NCBI GenBank assembly: GCA_001787755.1
Contig: MFYJ01000012.1
Coordinates: 1-64,000 of the forward strand
DNA: 64,000 nt
Direction: 5' to 3'
DNA from: Candidatus Peribacteria bacterium RIFOXYB1_FULL_54_35
Lineage (GTDB): Bacteria; Patescibacteriota; Gracilibacteria; Peribacterales; Peribacteraceae
Shown here: in pieces, positions 42,748-50,636 of the stretch
Layout of the letters: each line of letters begins with the position of its first letter
Position numbering within the stretch: position 1 is the first letter of the stretch
Program-made: the position numbers and the translations under genes
The notes under the pieces: generated by a model
The model's database searches: none
Seen by the model: only the letters and a program-made list of their open reading frames with translations
What the model was told of the DNA's origin: nothing

Positions 42748-42823
42748 TGGCAGCCCGTAGGGGAATCTGAATCTCCGTTACGGGGACGAGAACTTCATGT
42801 CCTAATCACTCGGTGCTGGCGGC
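42748..42823 (-). pseudogene. decayed tRNA-Glu copy
   Basis: Aligns along its whole length with the intact tRNA-Glu at 44736-44810 (shared GTTCTC at the anticodon, TAGGACA in the D-arm, CCGTAACGG before the T-arm). The acceptor, anticodon and T stems carry mismatches (several A-C pairs from G to A changes) and one extra base in the T loop, so it cannot fold properly. About 35 bp of 5' flank (ggctggaacatatgtgagag) also match the flank of the intact gene. Confidence 0.7.
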
Positions 42824-42871
42824 ACACGCGTATGCGGTGGCTGGAACATATGTGAGAGTGCTCTTCTCTTC

Positions 42872-43123
42872 CTACTGTCGAATGTGTTTTCGTATGAGCA
42901 TTTCCTTCTGTGCTTTTGTCCAGCGTTTGACCTGCGCTTCACGTCTCATTGCTTCGGAAAGCGTCGGGAATTCTTCCGAGTATACGATGCGTATTGGCCT
43001 GCGCGAGCGCGTGTACTTCGCGCCCTTTCCCGTGTTGTGTATGTTTTCTCTGGATTGCAGATCCTTGCACGATCCGCAGTAGAGTGAATTGTCTGCGCAG
43101 CGGGCGATGTAGAAGTGGAGCAT
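42872..43123 (-). CDS. GIY-YIG nuclease family protein
   Basis: 83 residues, a complete small GIY-YIG domain of the UPF0213/YhbQ type: FYIARCADNSLYCGSCKDLQ (the GIY-YIG pair appears as FYI and LYCG), RPIRIVYSEEFPTLSEAMRR and a basic C-terminus VKRWTKAQKEMLIRKH. Function of these stand-alone domains is poorly known. It lies next to the decayed tRNA-Glu. Confidence 0.85.
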   Translation of the reverse strand: MLHFYIARCADNSLYCGSCKDLQSRENIHNTGKGAKYTRSRRPIRIVYSEEFPTLSEAMRREAQVKRWTKAQKEMLIRKHIRQ

Positions 43124-43190
43124 GCGTCTCTCACTTATAGTTGGAGCTCTGGCAGGCAGTCAATCACATTCTCTTCGTGCGGTCTTTAGG

Positions 43191-44336
43191 CTACCTGGCT
43201 TGTTGCGCTTGAGCTTCTTGCCTGGCAATAGCATGCATGAGCCTGCGTGGGAATTCAGGCAGGCGAGGATCTTGCGGGTTTGTGTACCACTGTCTGAGCT
43301 GGGTTTCTATGAGCCGATATTCCTGCGGGCAATGAGCCCGGATGAACTGGACGGAGTCGAATAGGGTTTGATAGTCGATATTGTCACTGAAAGTTGAATC
43401 TAAAAGCAGCCGCATGTATGCCGCATCGGAAAGCCCCACCTGACAGCAGGCGGTTTCGGTGCTATCGGAGTAGCAACAGTAGGCGAGCAGCTTTATCACC
43501 AGGCCTTGGACCTGCGGAGAGACGCAGGTGATAGGAAGCAGGTTCTCCAGTCTTGCTGCGGGAAGGGACTCATTTGGTTGTGGTTCACCGGGGACCGTCT
43601 GGCCGGCCGACGGTGACGTTTCGGCTGCGGCAGGTGCGGCTGGTTCTGAGGGCTCCGGTTTCTTCGGCCGGCGGCCGCGTCGGCGGGGGGCGAGAGGCTC
43701 AGATGCTGGTTGCAGTGCAGGTTTTGCCCCCAATCCCTTTGGCCGGCCCCTTCTCTTTTTTGCGGGAGCGCCGGCCGGAGGCGGAGTTGCCAGTTCGGTC
43801 GCGGTTTGCGGCTCGTTGGTCGAAAAATCTGGATCAGGCGGAAGCGGAGCTGGTTCTGGCGGTTTCACTGCAGGTTGCTTGTCCGTTACGGATTCTGTGG
43901 ATGGATCCGGCAATGGCACTTCAGCCTCAGGAGCGGGCGATGGAGAGGGTGTAGACGTCGGTGGAAGCGTATGCTTACTTGCGACTTGGGCCTCATCCGG
44001 CCGGGCCTGAACTGCCGGTGCCGGACGCTTCGCCGGCGTGTTCCCGAGCTCGATTGGCAGGGTGAAGTGGCTGCCTCTCCAGACGGGGTAGTTGGTTTTC
44101 ACGGCAAGCTCAAGACGCTGGCGGAAATCCGTATGTGTCATGTGTGCATACTGTCCCTCGCTCATCCCGGCTTGTGTCAGGGCACGTTCGCGGCCCTCAT
44201 CGCCGGCGGCATCGAGAGTAGAAAGCAGATGCGCGACGTCTTCCGCGGTCCTGTATCTTTGGGCCAATTCAATCGTCAGCGGCTCGGCTCGTGGCCGTTT
44301 CTTCTTAGCGGGCTGGGTAGGATTTTCGGTGACCAT
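43191..44336 (-). CDS. AT-hook protein with disordered Pro/Ala-rich linker
   Basis: 381 residues. A small helical N-terminal domain (about 20-95: TIELAQRYRTAEDVAHLLST) is followed by a Pro/Ala/Ser-rich, presumably disordered region (about 100-265) containing AT-hook-like cores KKRRGRPKGLG and PRRRGRRPKKP, and a helical C-terminal domain with a Cys pair (LLAYCCYSDSTETACCQVGL). The hooks suggest minor-groove DNA binding, perhaps nucleoid or plasmid-type organisation; no family recognised. It lies between the two tRNA-Glu copies. Confidence 0.65.
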   Translation of the reverse strand: MVTENPTQPAKKKRPRAEPLTIELAQRYRTAEDVAHLLSTLDAAGDEGRERALTQAGMSEGQYAHMTHTDFRQRLELAVKTNYPVWRGSHFTLPIELGNTPAKRPAPAVQARPDEAQVASKHTLPPTSTPSPSPAPEAEVPLPDPSTESVTDKQPAVKPPEPAPLPPDPDFSTNEPQTATELATPPPAGAPAKKRRGRPKGLGAKPALQPASEPLAPRRRGRRPKKPEPSEPAAPAAAETSPSAGQTVPGEPQPNESLPAARLENLLPITCVSPQVQGLVIKLLAYCCYSDSTETACCQVGLSDAAYMRLLLDSTFSDNIDYQTLFDSVQFIRAHCPQEYRLIETQLRQWYTNPQDPRLPEFPRRLMHAIARQEAQAQQAR

Positions 44337-44528
44337 TGAACGAGGGGACGATAGTGCGATGCAAAAGGAAACGATTGTACGCCTGAGATTGGCCGAGTCC
44401 AGGTGTAAACTGTCCCGTGATTTGAGTCATACTTACAGAGTGGGAAAATGTTCTTCATATTCGTGACAGCGAAGCATAGTAGAAGCAAAAGAAAGGTCTC
44501 TTGTTCGTGTTTTTCTATGGGGGCAGAG

Positions 44529-44735
44529 TGGCAGCCCCACGGGGAACCCTTCGGCTCGTTCTCCGCCTGCGGCGGATTACTCGCTCAGGGCAAGAGGCAG
44601 ACAGGATAGTGATATGTTTAAAAAGAGTCTGGTACCGCCAGGGGGAACCCTTCGACTCGTCACGTCGTTCGCGGACGACGTGACTCGCTCAGGACAAGGG
44701 GCATACAGGATAGTGATGCGTTAACATCTGTTATT
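44529..44735 (-). repeat. two tandem units of tRNA 3' end plus palindromic element
   Basis: Unit 1 (44529-44629) begins TGGCAGCCCCACGGGGAA, like the 3' end of the decayed tRNA at 42748. Unit 2 (44630-44735) begins TGGTACCGCCAGGGGGAA, identical to the 3' end of the intact tRNA-Glu. In both, CCCTTCGRCTCG, a different palindromic core and CTCGCTCAGGRCAAG follow directly (44547-44593 and 44648-44700). Both then share gcatacaggatagtgat. The stretch 44337-44528 has no gene or repeat I recognise. Confidence 0.75.
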
Positions 44736-44810
44736 TGGTACCGCCAGGGGGAATCGAACCCCCGTTACGAGGATGAGAACCTCGTGTCCTAACCACTAGA
44801 CGATGGCGGC
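44736..44810 (-). tRNA. tRNA-Glu (anticodon CUC)
   Basis: Full cloverleaf on the minus strand: acceptor GCCGCCA/TGGCGGT, anticodon stem CGAGG/CCTCG with loop TTCTCAT (CTC at 34-36), T arm GGGGG-TTCGATT-CCCCC, and an encoded CCA (44738-44736). The anticodon assignment follows from the loop. It reads GAG codons. Confidence 0.93.
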
Positions 44811-44882
44811 AGAGCGGTTGGCTGGAGTATATGCGAGAGCGCTTCTCCCGCAAAAGCAGATGTGTACATTTTAGATTTTGTG

Positions 44883-44888
44883 TAGACT
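44883..44888 (+). promoter_or_regulatory. -10 box of the PH-domain gene
   Basis: TAGACT preceded by TG, ending 7 nt before the ATG at 44896; leaderless arrangement. Confidence 0.4.
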
Positions 44889-44895
44889 GTTTCTT

Positions 44896-45435
44896 ATGCG
44901 ATTCCTTGCACTTGAGACAGATATTAACAAGATTAAGCAGGCGTACTGCCATGACGGCGAATGCGAGATACTTTTCACCCGTTACCACGGGCTCTCGTTC
45001 TTCTTCGCCATCCTCCGCGAAATTATTCTCACCATCGTTCTCTTCGGGCTCGGGATTGTGGGGTGGTTCTTTGAATGGCCGATGGGATGGCTTGCGTGGA
45101 TGCTTTTTCTCTTCTGGCTTTTTTTCGTTGTTTTCAATGTTGTGAAGGCATACATCGACTGGATGTTTGATTTCATATTTGTGACCACAGACAAAATCAT
45201 CCTGGTGGACCAGACGTCTTTTTTCCGCAGGCAAATTAATCCCATTCACATAGAGAATATAGGTGGCGTGAGCATCGAGACGCAGCTCTGGGGTCTTTTC
45301 CCTTTCGGGAAGCTCCACATCCGTCTCAAAGAAGGGTTGGGTGGAGAAACCATCATTCTCAAGTTCGTCCCGTATGCAGGAAAGGTAGCCAGTCAAATTT
45401 CCGACGTAGTCACCCGCTTCCAGCGGGAACATTAA
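44896..45435 (+). CDS. PH-domain membrane protein (YdbS/DUF304-like)
   Basis: 179 residues. Two hydrophobic helices (about 33-55 and 62-85, REIILTIVLFGLGIVGWFFE and LAWMLFLFWLFFVVFNVVKA) are followed by a bacterial PH-like beta domain (FVTTDKIILVDQTSFFRRQI, IHIENIGGVSIETQLWGLFP). Family members are of uncertain function, linked to membrane stress. Stand-alone here. Confidence 0.75.
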   Translation: MRFLALETDINKIKQAYCHDGECEILFTRYHGLSFFFAILREIILTIVLFGLGIVGWFFEWPMGWLAWMLFLFWLFFVVFNVVKAYIDWMFDFIFVTTDKIILVDQTSFFRRQINPIHIENIGGVSIETQLWGLFPFGKLHIRLKEGLGGETIILKFVPYAGKVASQISDVVTRFQREH

Positions 45436-45520
45436 TTTCTGCCATGTAGCGTTTTCTGCCGCTCGTTGACCTGTTTGGATGAGAGAATGAGTTATCGAAA
45501 AACAGCGCTGACAGTATGTA

Positions 45521-47887
45521 CTATTTCTGTAGATGTGTTCGTAGCGCTTTTAGTTGTGTATCACTGATGATGTTCCTCAATTCTTCATCTGAGGCTTCCT
45601 GAATGTTTCTCACTGCCCCGAACCTTGTGAGGAGAGCCTGTTTCATCTTCGCTCCTATTCCCGGCACGTCGTCCAACGCGGAACTTATTGTATGCTTTGC
45701 AATGCGCTTTTTACGGTGCTCGTTGGCGAATCTGTGCGCCTCGTTCCGGATGCGTTGCAATAAGAACTGTGCCTGAGAATCTTTGGGGAGGGGTATGGGG
45801 TGTGGGGTGTCCGGGAGGAATAGTTCCTCCTCTTGTTTTGCCAGACCTATCACGGGGATGTCGAGGTTGTACTCTTTGAGCACCTTCACAGCGCTCCCAA
45901 GTTGCCCTTTGCCGCCGTCGATGAGGAGGAGATCAGGTTTCTCTGAGAGAGAGATATCTTTTTTGTGATCAGCATAGATGTACACCATCACGATGCCCGG
46001 GGGCACACCCTTCTCTTTCTCTGCTATCCGGAGTTTCTTTTCCACAATGGGTGGGTGGGTGTTCGTATGCCGGAAGCCGAGGTTACTGTAGTACTCTTCA
46101 AGGGAGGTTCTGACTGTGACGTACACCTTCTTCGTATTTTTCTGCATGCTGAGCATTTTTCTCACAAGAAACTGGCCGAGGTGCTTCCCGCGCACGTCGT
46201 TGCGGACCCAGAGGCTCTTGAGTTCCCTGTGTCCTCCCTCATGCTCCACCATGCGGCAGAAACCGATAATTACATCCTCCTTCCGTGCGACGAGGTATTT
46301 CCTGTAGTCGATTTCTTTATTGTTAATCTCCTTGTAATTTTCCTCATGGATCCGGTCAACGGCTTTCTGTTCGGCCTTCCGCACTTTGCCGAACGTGATG
46401 TCCTCTCTCTTCCACTGCTCCTCCTCCAGCTTAAGATCTTGCGTGAGGTACTTGAGTCTCCGTCTCAGTACTTCTTCCAGTGCCCTGTAGTCATCGATGT
46501 CTCCTTCCTTCAGCGTCTGGATGGTGAAGGAACGGTAGTCCTTCGGGGCCGGTTTCCCGTTGATGGTTACTGCCATGCTTCCCACTGTTTCTGTGCCGCC
46601 AAGGTGGGAAATGTCATAGCCTTCTATTCTTCTGGGTTTCTCCGGGAGATGCAGAGCTTCTGTAAGTTCCACGAGAGCTTCTTCGATGTTCCGCACGGCA
46701 GATTCCCATTTCGCTTCCAGCTGCTTCACTTTCTCCGTGGCATTCCTCTCGGCAAGCTGCAGTACCTTTGATTTCTTCCCCCGCTCAGGCATGCGCACTT
46801 CCACAGTTCTTCCTTTTTGTTCAGTCAGCCATGCTGAGAGGAGACCGGCATCTTCGATCTCTTCTCCGATCACAACGAGATCGGGAAGGTCCGGCACCGA
46901 GGAGTAGTACTGCGGCAGAAACTGCTCCAGTGCTTCTGCGGGGGAGTCCGGTTCTCCCCTGAGCGGGAAACTCTGCTCCCCGATGAGCTTGCCGCCCCGT
47001 TCACGGAGCGCCACAATCAGCGCTTTGGATCCGCTCATTGCAACTGCGAATGTGTCGGTGTCTTCTCCCGAGGTGCCGGACACGATTTGTTCCTTCCGCA
47101 TCTCTTCCATGAAGCGGACAGCGTCGCGCAGCTTCGCAGCTTTCTCGAATTTTCTGTTCCGTGCTGCTTCCTGCATCATCACTGTCGCCTGCTTGAACAC
47201 GGTGCTGTGGTTTCCCTTAAAGAATGCGACAACTGCGTCTATGCGGTTCCTGTATTCCTCCTGCGAAATTTTCCCCATGGCGACGCCGCACGATTGGCCG
47301 ATCTGGAAATCCAGCGATGCGTGAGCATGACCATGGTCTTCTCCTTTCTGCGCCGCACGGTTGAGTTTTTCCAGTGCTTTCCTGTCCTCACGGTAGTTGA
47401 GTATTTCCTGCAGGACATCGAGTGTCCTTTTCGTATCGTATGCGCTGAGGAACGGGCCGAAGTATTTCGCTCCGTCATGCTCCGTCCGCCGCACGACGCC
47501 CACATCCGGGTAGGGGTTCTGCAGGCCGATACGGACATACACGTAGTTCTTGTCGTCCTTCATCAGCACGTTGTACTTCGGCTTGAGTTCTTTGATGAGG
47601 TTCGTTTCCAGGATGAGCGCTTCCAGTTCGGAGTTTGTGACGGTTGTATCAAAGTCTGCGATGTGCCTGATGAGCGAGAGTTTCCAGGGGCCGATGTTGA
47701 GGTCCGGTTTCTCCTGTACGTAACTCTTCAGGCGATTTTTCAGATTCTTGGCTTTTCCCACGTACAGCACTTCTCCTTCTTTCCCGAGCCATTTATAGAT
47801 GCCGGGGTCTGTCGATGCTTTGGCAGTGCGCCTCCGGAGCTCTGCGAGGTGGGAGTTTGGCGCTTCTGGTGGCTTCTTCGCGTTCAC
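45521..47887 (-). CDS. uvrC: excinuclease ABC subunit C with inserted GNAT acetyltransferase domain
   Basis: 788 residues versus about 600. GIY-YIG nuclease 26-105 (DPGIYKWLGKEGEVLYVGKA), the UVR UvrB-binding motif near 241-260 (NRKFEKAAKLRDAV) and the RNase H-like endonuclease starting at EGYDISHLGGT (424). An insert at about 495-640 has the look of a GNAT domain: YRKYLVARKEDVIIGFCRMV, the acetyl-CoA-binding LWVRNDVRGKHLGQFLVRKM and SLEEYYSNLGFRHTNTHPPI. The RNase H part then resumes at PDLLLIDGGKGQLGSA (651), followed by RIRNEAHRFA and a C-terminal HhH domain (735-788). UvrC makes both incisions in nucleotide excision repair. Start is GTG. uvrA and uvrB are not here. Confidence 0.93.
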   Translation of the reverse strand: MNAKKPPEAPNSHLAELRRRTAKASTDPGIYKWLGKEGEVLYVGKAKNLKNRLKSYVQEKPDLNIGPWKLSLIRHIADFDTTVTNSELEALILETNLIKELKPKYNVLMKDDKNYVYVRIGLQNPYPDVGVVRRTEHDGAKYFGPFLSAYDTKRTLDVLQEILNYREDRKALEKLNRAAQKGEDHGHAHASLDFQIGQSCGVAMGKISQEEYRNRIDAVVAFFKGNHSTVFKQATVMMQEAARNRKFEKAAKLRDAVRFMEEMRKEQIVSGTSGEDTDTFAVAMSGSKALIVALRERGGKLIGEQSFPLRGEPDSPAEALEQFLPQYYSSVPDLPDLVVIGEEIEDAGLLSAWLTEQKGRTVEVRMPERGKKSKVLQLAERNATEKVKQLEAKWESAVRNIEEALVELTEALHLPEKPRRIEGYDISHLGGTETVGSMAVTINGKPAPKDYRSFTIQTLKEGDIDDYRALEEVLRRRLKYLTQDLKLEEEQWKREDITFGKVRKAEQKAVDRIHEENYKEINNKEIDYRKYLVARKEDVIIGFCRMVEHEGGHRELKSLWVRNDVRGKHLGQFLVRKMLSMQKNTKKVYVTVRTSLEEYYSNLGFRHTNTHPPIVEKKLRIAEKEKGVPPGIVMVYIYADHKKDISLSEKPDLLLIDGGKGQLGSAVKVLKEYNLDIPVIGLAKQEEELFLPDTPHPIPLPKDSQAQFLLQRIRNEAHRFANEHRKKRIAKHTISSALDDVPGIGAKMKQALLTRFGAVRNIQEASDEELRNIISDTQLKALRTHLQK

Positions 47888-47893
47888 AGGGGG

Positions 47894-47899
47894 TATAGT
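47894..47899 (+). promoter_or_regulatory. -10 box between uvrC and a divergent glycosyltransferase gene
   Basis: TATAGT, 15 nt before ATG 47915. The complementary strand offers TACTAT 7 nt before the uvrC GTG, so divergent promoters probably overlap. Confidence 0.4.
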
Positions 47900-47914
47900 A
47901 CCACCCTCAGCGGC

Positions 47915-48718
47915 ATGGAAAATCCCCTCGTCTCAGCAATCGTACTCAATTTTCGCAGCCCGCAGCCTACAGTGGAGTGCGTGCTCGCACTTCTGAAGCA
48001 ATCCCTCGCGGATCGGATGGAGGTGATTGTCGTGGATAACCACTCGGAAGATGATTCCATCGGTGTGCTGCGGAATCGTCTGAAAGGATATGGGCGGGTG
48101 CGCATTATTGAATCTCCTCGTAATGGGGGTTTTGGTTCGGGGTACAACTACGGAGTGCGCTTCGCCCGCGGAAAGTTCCTCCTCATTAACAACCCCGACA
48201 AGCTGCTGCAGGAAGACGGTGTGGAGAAACTGGTCCAGAAGATGGAGAGGGAACCTGCTATCGGGATTCTTGGGCCGAAGCTTGTACATGGAGACGGCAC
48301 CTACCGCTTCTCTGCCCGCGCATATCCCCGTGTGCCTGACATCGTAGTGAAGCGCACGTTCCTTCGTCATTTGTTCCCTCACGTCCTTGAACGCTACTTA
48401 CAACTCCGCGAGGATCCTGAGCGGGAGAGGGATGCAGACTGGATTGCCGGCGGGTGCTTCCTGATCCGGCGGGAATTTTTTTCCGCGCTGGGAGGGTTCG
48501 ACGACCGTTTCTTCCTTTTCTTTGAAGATGCCGATTTCTGCCGCCGGTGCCGTGAAGCGGGGAAACGCGTTGTCTATTTTCCGCAGATGGAAGCGCGCGA
48601 TCGGAAGAAGCGTTTGAGCGAAGGGGGTGTTTTCACCCTCCTCTTCACGCGCGTGGGTCGTGCCCATATTGCGAGCGGATTCAAGTATTTCTGGAAGTGG
48701 GGCCTAAAAAACGATTAG
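47915..48718 (+). CDS. glycosyltransferase family 2, rhamnosyltransferase-like
   Basis: 267 residues. VSAIVLNFRSPQPTVECVLA, VIVVDNHSEDDSIGVL, the NGGFGSGYNYGVRFARGKFL loop and INNPDKLLQEDGVEKL (metal motif NPD) match the WbbL/RfbF-like group; GCFLIRREFFSALGGFDDRF FLFFEDADFCRRCREAG is the classic acceptor-side ED motif. Probably adds a deoxysugar to a surface glycan. The frame is open far upstream as a shadow of uvrC. Confidence 0.88.
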   Translation: MENPLVSAIVLNFRSPQPTVECVLALLKQSLADRMEVIVVDNHSEDDSIGVLRNRLKGYGRVRIIESPRNGGFGSGYNYGVRFARGKFLLINNPDKLLQEDGVEKLVQKMEREPAIGILGPKLVHGDGTYRFSARAYPRVPDIVVKRTFLRHLFPHVLERYLQLREDPERERDADWIAGGCFLIRREFFSALGGFDDRFFLFFEDADFCRRCREAGKRVVYFPQMEARDRKKRLSEGGVFTLLFTRVGRAHIASGFKYFWKWGLKND

Positions 48719-48780
48719 CGATGAGCGGCTTGCTATCCACTGCTCATCGCTACACGCTAACCGCTAACCGCGAATCTCCC
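48717..48780. repeat. inverted repeat of gcgatgagc/gctaaccgc words
   Basis: AGCGATGAGC (48717-48726) and GCTCATCGCT (48742-48751) are perfect arms; reiterated cgctaaccgctaaccgcg follows. It overlaps the stop codon of the glycosyltransferase gene and may end its transcript. Confidence 0.55.
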
Positions 48781-48808
48781 TTACATTGCGAAAATACCAT
48801 ACTTTCAG

Positions 48809-48837
48809 TTGACCCCTCTCCCTTCATCGCTTAGCCT
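48809..48837 (+). promoter_or_regulatory. promoter of rplY
   Basis: TTGACC (48809-48814), a 17-nt spacer, TAGCCT (48832-48837), then 9 nt to the ATG at 48847. Good -35, weak -10, the same 9-nt start spacing as other leaderless genes here. Confidence 0.5.
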
Positions 48838-48846
48838 TTCGGGGCT

Positions 48847-49521
48847 ATGGATATGATTCCGCTGAAAGTATCGGCTCGCGACAACGCCTTCAAGGCAAAA
48901 GTACTGCGCAAGTCGAATCAGGTGCCGTGTGTGGTGTATGGCAACGAAGTGAAGAACATGTCATTACAGTGCGGATACAACGATCTTTTCCGTGTGTACC
49001 TGAAGGCGGGGGAGAGCACTCTTGTGGATCTCGATTTCGGGGGGAAGAACGTTCCTGTTCTGTTCCATGCGGTGCAGTTCGATCCCATTTCAGATCGTAT
49101 TACACATGTGGATTTCTATGCGGTGGACATGAAGAAAGAAATCGAAGCGAGCGTACCGGTGCACTTCGAGGGAGAAGCTTTTGCGGTGAAGGACCTCGGG
49201 GCGATACTTGTCACGCCACAGGACCATGTCACTGTGAAATGTCTGCCTGCTCATTTGCCGCATTTCCTCTCTGTCTCCCTGGAACCACTGAAAGCGTTCC
49301 ACGATTCTCTCACTGTTGCTGACATTATCGTTCCTGAGAACGTCGTGATCCTGCTGGACACGGGAGTAGTCATTGCCACCGTACAGGAACCTCGGAAAGA
49401 GGAAGTGGTCGAGGTGGCGCCGGTTGAAGGCGCAGTGGAGGCTGTGGAGGGTGAAGGTGGGGAAGCAAAGGAAGGCGAGGAAGGGGGAGAGGAGGGCGAG
49501 GAGAAGAAAAGCGCTTCGTAA
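48847..49521 (+). CDS. rplY: 50S ribosomal protein L25/Ctc
   Basis: 224 residues; binds 5S rRNA. N-terminal L25 domain (about 1-95: KVSARDNAFKAKVLRKSNQV PCVVYG, TLVDLDFGGKNVPVLFHAVQ FDPISDRITHVDFYAVD) and the TL5/Ctc beta domain (about 96-190: EIEASVPVHFEGEAFAVKDL, LPAHLPHFLSVSLEPLKAFH DSLTVADI). Ends in an acidic Glu/Gly-rich low-complexity tail (about 190-224), common in Ctc proteins. Confidence 0.93.
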   Translation: MDMIPLKVSARDNAFKAKVLRKSNQVPCVVYGNEVKNMSLQCGYNDLFRVYLKAGESTLVDLDFGGKNVPVLFHAVQFDPISDRITHVDFYAVDMKKEIEASVPVHFEGEAFAVKDLGAILVTPQDHVTVKCLPAHLPHFLSVSLEPLKAFHDSLTVADIIVPENVVILLDTGVVIATVQEPRKEEVVEVAPVEGAVEAVEGEGGEAKEGEEGGEEGEEKKSAS

Positions 49522-49544
49522 CTTTTTCGGTCATCCAAGGTTCC

Positions 49545-50582
49545 ATGAAACATGTCAGCCGATTTCTCTCTGCGCTTGTCTTTGTTCTGGCGGTTTTCTG
49601 CGGGTTTGTTCTCATCTGGAGCGTGGAAAAATTGCCTCCTGCAGAGGTACGCTTCGCAAAGACTGCTATTACAGATCCGCTCGAATCCAATGTGCCAAAG
49701 ACAGGGGAGTCCACTGTGCTTTCCAGACTGAGTATGTTTCCTCTGTGGGGGAAGAAGAAAGGGATTGTGTCTGTGATGGTAGAGAATCACCAGGCAGCCC
49801 GTCCGTTCCATCGAGGCCTCTCAGATGCGCTTCTCATAGAGGAGTTCTTTGTCGAGGGGTACATCACGCGCTTCAACGTGCTCTTTGATGTCAAAGATTT
49901 TCCTGAGCGCGTCGGGCCGGTGCGCTCTCTCCGTCCGTATTTCATTGATGGTGTTCTTCCCTGGGTTTCTGTGTTTTTCCACTTTGGCGGAAGCCCGGAG
50001 GCACTGGAACGAGTGGGACAGCTGAAGGGTGTCACCGCTTTCAACGGTATCTTCTATGATACGTATTTTACGCGTGCCAAAGACATTCCCGCGCCGCATG
50101 ATGCATTCCTCACGCGGGAATCTATGCGGGAGCTCCTGCAGGAGGCCGAAGGCGGGGTCACTCCTGTTCCCTGGCCTCCATACAAAACAGGGCGTGCGCG
50201 GAGCGGCTCAGGTGCTACCACTATGACGATCAATTTCTTCAGTCCGTTGCACAATGTTGAGTATGTCTATGATTCCTGGAAGAGAGGATACATACGTACG
50301 AACGGAGAGGAGGTGAGTCTGGCGGTGCCTCATAACGTCCTCATTCTCGAAACGGATGTGGAGGACACGGGGGAGTTCGGGCGTCTGGCCATTAGGGTTC
50401 AGGGAAAGGGAGAAGCTCTCCTCTTCCGCTCCGGCCGGATGTACCGCGGCAGGTGGTCGAAGAAATCTCCAACAGATTCCTATGTTTTTACAGATACTGA
50501 GGGGGATCCTCTCGTCTTCGCCTCGGGGCAGACATGGGTGACCGTCATGGATTCGCTGAGTCGTGTGAAGTGGGAGGAATAG
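49545..50582 (+). CDS. YerB-like (DUF3048) membrane-anchored protein
   Basis: 345 residues. N-terminal membrane helix (about 8-26) with no lipobox, then a DUF3048 domain: VSVMVENHQAARPFHRGLSD ALLIEEFFVEGYITRFNVLF, RVGPVRSLRPYFIDGVLPW and GTTFFSPL-like NFFSPLHNVEYVYDSWKRGY. YerB-type proteins are cell-surface proteins of unclear function. It follows rplY by 23 nt and may be cotranscribed. Confidence 0.8.
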   Translation: MKHVSRFLSALVFVLAVFCGFVLIWSVEKLPPAEVRFAKTAITDPLESNVPKTGESTVLSRLSMFPLWGKKKGIVSVMVENHQAARPFHRGLSDALLIEEFFVEGYITRFNVLFDVKDFPERVGPVRSLRPYFIDGVLPWVSVFFHFGGSPEALERVGQLKGVTAFNGIFYDTYFTRAKDIPAPHDAFLTRESMRELLQEAEGGVTPVPWPPYKTGRARSGSGATTMTINFFSPLHNVEYVYDSWKRGYIRTNGEEVSLAVPHNVLILETDVEDTGEFGRLAIRVQGKGEALLFRSGRMYRGRWSKKSPTDSYVFTDTEGDPLVFASGQTWVTVMDSLSRVKWEE

Positions 50583-50636
50583 CTATAGTACGGAGTAAAT
50601 CTGATCAGTATTCCTGCGTCTTTCTTCCAGCACAGA

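Noticed and set aside
42636-42871. A second functional tRNA
   Set aside because: Acceptor, anticodon and T stems each contain mismatches and the T loop has an extra base.
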